DNA of 7,106 nucleotides from Verrucomicrobiota bacterium (GTDB lineage Bacteria > Verrucomicrobiota > Verrucomicrobiia > Limisphaerales > J093): assembly GCA_029907285.1 (NCBI GenBank), contig JARYMD010000224.1:1-7106 (forward strand), written 5' to 3'. Below the pieces are notes generated by a model, which made no database searches, was not told the origin of the DNA, and saw nothing but the letters and a program-made list of their open reading frames with translations. The translations under genes and the position numbers were made by a program. Each line of letters begins with the position of its first letter. Within the stretch, counting starts at the first letter, position 1. Below, in pieces: positions 5,585 to 7,106 of this stretch.

Positions 5585-7106
5585 ATGAAGACCAAGCATG
5601 CCCCGTTGCTGACCCTCACCGCTTTCATGCTGGCGGGCAGCGCATTCGCACAACCTTTCGTGACCAACTTCACCACCTCCATTTACGCCGTGGTCACCGA
5701 TCCCGTCCGCATGGCTTTCGCCGCGGACGGCACGCTCTACGCGGGCCGCGATGCCAGCGGCTCCGGCGGCGGTTCTGGCGCGGCGGTTAAGGTGTATCGC
5801 ATCGCCCCCGGCGGGTCGCCCGTCACCGAGTTCGGCAACGTGGCCGTGAGCGATCCGGACGCGCTGATCGTGGATGCGGCGGGCGCAATCTCGGGCGTGC
5901 CCGGGGCCGTGCTTGTGGGCGGCGTGCACAACGACGGCTCGACCGGCAAGATCGTCAAGATCGCGCCCGATGGCACCGTCACAACACTGTTTGGGCCGAA
6001 TGCCACGCTTTGGAATCCCACGCACTTCCTGTTTGATTCGACCGGACGGCTGTTGGTGACCGAGAACAACAACGGCCGCGTGCTGGTGACGACCGGGGGC
6101 GACCCGACCGTGCTGATCACACTCTCCGGCGCCTATTGCATCGCCCAAGATGCCGCGGACCGGCTGGTCGTGAGTTCCTCCGCCGATGGCCGGATCCGGC
6201 TGTATGACCTCGACGGCACTTTGCTCAATGGCAACTTCGCCACCCTAAAAGCCGGATCGCTTCTGGCGCGCGGCCCGGGGGGTGCGTGGGGCACGGACCT
6301 TTACGCCGTGGCGGCGAACGGCGACCTGGTGCGCGTGGACTTGCAAGGCAACGCCACAAACCGCGTGGGCGCGGGCTTTGGCAATGTCCATGACCTTCAG
6401 TTCGGACCGGACGGCGCGCTTTACGCGAGCGATTTCAACAATGACCGCATCTATCGTTTCGCCCCGCCCGCCGTGCCGAATGCCACAACGACCGTTTACG
6501 CCCGCGTCACCGATCCAGTGCGACTTTCGTTTGCTCCGGATGGCACACTCTTCGTCGGGCGCGACAACTCCGGCTCCGGCGGGGACTATGATGATGCGGC
6601 GAAGATTCACCGAGTCGCACCGGGCGGCTTGCCGGTGGAGGAATACGGCAACGCGGCGATCACAGACCCGGACGCGGTGGTTTATGATGCCGACGGTTCG
6701 GCCTCCGGCATCGCAGGCGCAGTCATCGTGGCGGGCCACGAACTCAACAGCTTGTCCGGCAAGATCGTCGCCATCAGGCCAAACCAGACGATCACGACTC
6801 TTTACGGCCCGACGGCGTTCACGTTCAACCCGAATGTGTTCACGCATGACCTCAACGGCCGCCTGGTGTTCTCTGACGACGAAGGCGGCAAGGTGTGGAC
6901 AATGACGAACGGGCAGCCTTCCGTGTTGTTAAACCTGGCGGGCGCGCTGCATCTCGCGGCGGATGCACAGAACCGACTGGTGGTCGGCGTCAGCGGCACA
7001 CAAACGCTGCAGCTCTACACCGCCGCAGGTCTGTTGATCACCAACAACTTCGCCACAGTGGCGGCAGACAGCCCGCTGGCACGCGGTCCGGGGCGGTTTT
7101 GGGGCA
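5585..7106 (+). CDS. Secreted tandem NHL/SMP-30-like beta-propeller protein (3' end beyond window)
   Basis: The ATG at 5585 opens a frame of 507 codons with no stop before the window ends, so the C-terminus is unknown. Residues 1-22 form a typical signal peptide (MKTK start, hydrophobic LLTLTAFMLAG, cleavage after AFA), which fixes the start; the ribosome binding site is weak. The mature protein consists of two homologous units offset by exactly 271 residues with no gaps: TDPVRMAFAADGTLYAGRD (38-56) matches TDPVRLSFAPDGTLFVGRD (309-327), and LARGPGGAWG (227-236) matches LARGPGRFWG (498-507). Unit 1 shows about six sheet-turn-sheet modules of the NHL/SMP-30 type, for example LQFGPDGALYASDFNNDRIYRF split across 271-292, suggesting one six-bladed propeller per unit. 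No catalytic residues can be assigned. The role could be binding, scaffolding or lactonase-like; relatives in Verrucomicrobiota often end in a PEP-CTERM sorting tail, which cannot be seen here. Function is not assigned. Confidence 0.85.
   Translation, partial: MKTKHAPLLTLTAFMLAGSAFAQPFVTNFTTSIYAVVTDPVRMAFAADGTLYAGRDASGSGGGSGAAVKVYRIAPGGSPVTEFGNVAVSDPDALIVDAAGAISGVPGAVLVGGVHNDGSTGKIVKIAPDGTVTTLFGPNATLWNPTHFLFDSTGRLLVTENNNGRVLVTTGGDPTVLITLSGAYCIAQDAADRLVVSSSADGRIRLYDLDGTLLNGNFATLKAGSLLARGPGGAWGTDLYAVAANGDLVRVDLQGNATNRVGAGFGNVHDLQFGPDGALYASDFNNDRIYRFAPPAVPNATTTVYARVTDPVRLSFAPDGTLFVGRDNSGSGGDYDDAAKIHRVAPGGLPVEEYGNAAITDPDAVVYDADGSASGIAGAVIVAGHELNSLSGKIVAIRPNQTITTLYGPTAFTFNPNVFTHDLNGRLVFSDDEGGKVWTMTNGQPSVLLNLAGALHLAADAQNRLVVGVSGTQTLQLYTAAGLLITNNFATVAADSPLARGPGRFWG
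5699..7106 (+). repeat. 813-bp-period intragenic duplication in the beta-propeller gene
   Basis: The second unit starts in register 813 bp after the first: the Asp codon at 5699 (residue 39) matches that at 6512 (residue 310). Alignment by eye over residues 31-236 against 302-507 needs no insertion or deletion, and roughly half the residues look identical. Codons have diverged widely, so the duplication is old, but the length has been held. The second copy is cut by the window end and should finish near residue 571 if it is complete. Confidence 0.8.

Noticed and set aside
5516..6148. 210-codon minus-strand open frame overlapping the beta-propeller gene
   Set aside because: The plus strand has a signal peptide and a repeated protein architecture. 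The minus frame's His/Arg/Gly-rich composition is typical of antisense reading.
6245..6847. 200-codon minus-strand open frame inside the beta-propeller gene
   Set aside because: It is the antisense shadow of the second half of the tandem-repeat coding sequence, and its resemblance to the antisense frame of unit 1 merely mirrors the duplication.

Overview
The window looks like a piece of chromosome from a free-living Verrucomicrobiota/Planctomycetota-type bacterium, with Pedosphaera/Limisphaera-like relatives my best guess. This is inferred from a large secreted glycoside-hydrolase-like protein of a kind common there, an Ala/Gly-rich secreted beta-propeller protein, hairpin-rich intergenic repeats and a GACCATA heptad array. 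No rRNA or marker gene is present to confirm it.

Layout. Positions 1-600 hold no convincing gene. This gap carries a 7-bp-period tandem repeat (102-136), a hairpin-dense patch (293-384) and a 102-bp element with perfect 17-bp terminal inverted repeats (471-572). Positions 601-4536 on the minus strand encode one 1311-residue exported protein with a glycoside hydrolase family 2 (GH2) architecture and a long C-terminal extension. Its usual acid/base Glu motif appears to be replaced. Positions 4537-4727 are its upstream region, with several TTGAAC/GTTCAA motifs. Positions 4728-5357 (minus) hold the decayed remains of a UxaA/GarD-family sugar-acid dehydratase: the N-terminus and the middle of the catalytic domain are missing, yet the reading frame is open across the internal junction. 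Positions 5358-5584 separate this remnant from a divergent plus-strand gene at 5585 that runs off the window. That gene encodes a secreted protein built from two colinear 271-residue NHL/SMP-30-like beta-propeller units.

How the parts may relate. The dehydratase remnant and the GH2-like gene are co-oriented and 191 bp apart. One reading is that they once formed a polysaccharide or uronate utilisation cluster in which the sugar-acid step was later lost and the exported GH2-like protein kept. The beta-propeller gene is divergently transcribed, and nothing in the sequence ties it to the same pathway.

I see no defence system, CRISPR array, transposase, complete tRNA or rRNA. The items most worth a second look are the altered catalytic motif in the GH2-like protein, the in-frame-deleted dehydratase, the 102-bp inverted-repeat element and the gap-free propeller duplication.
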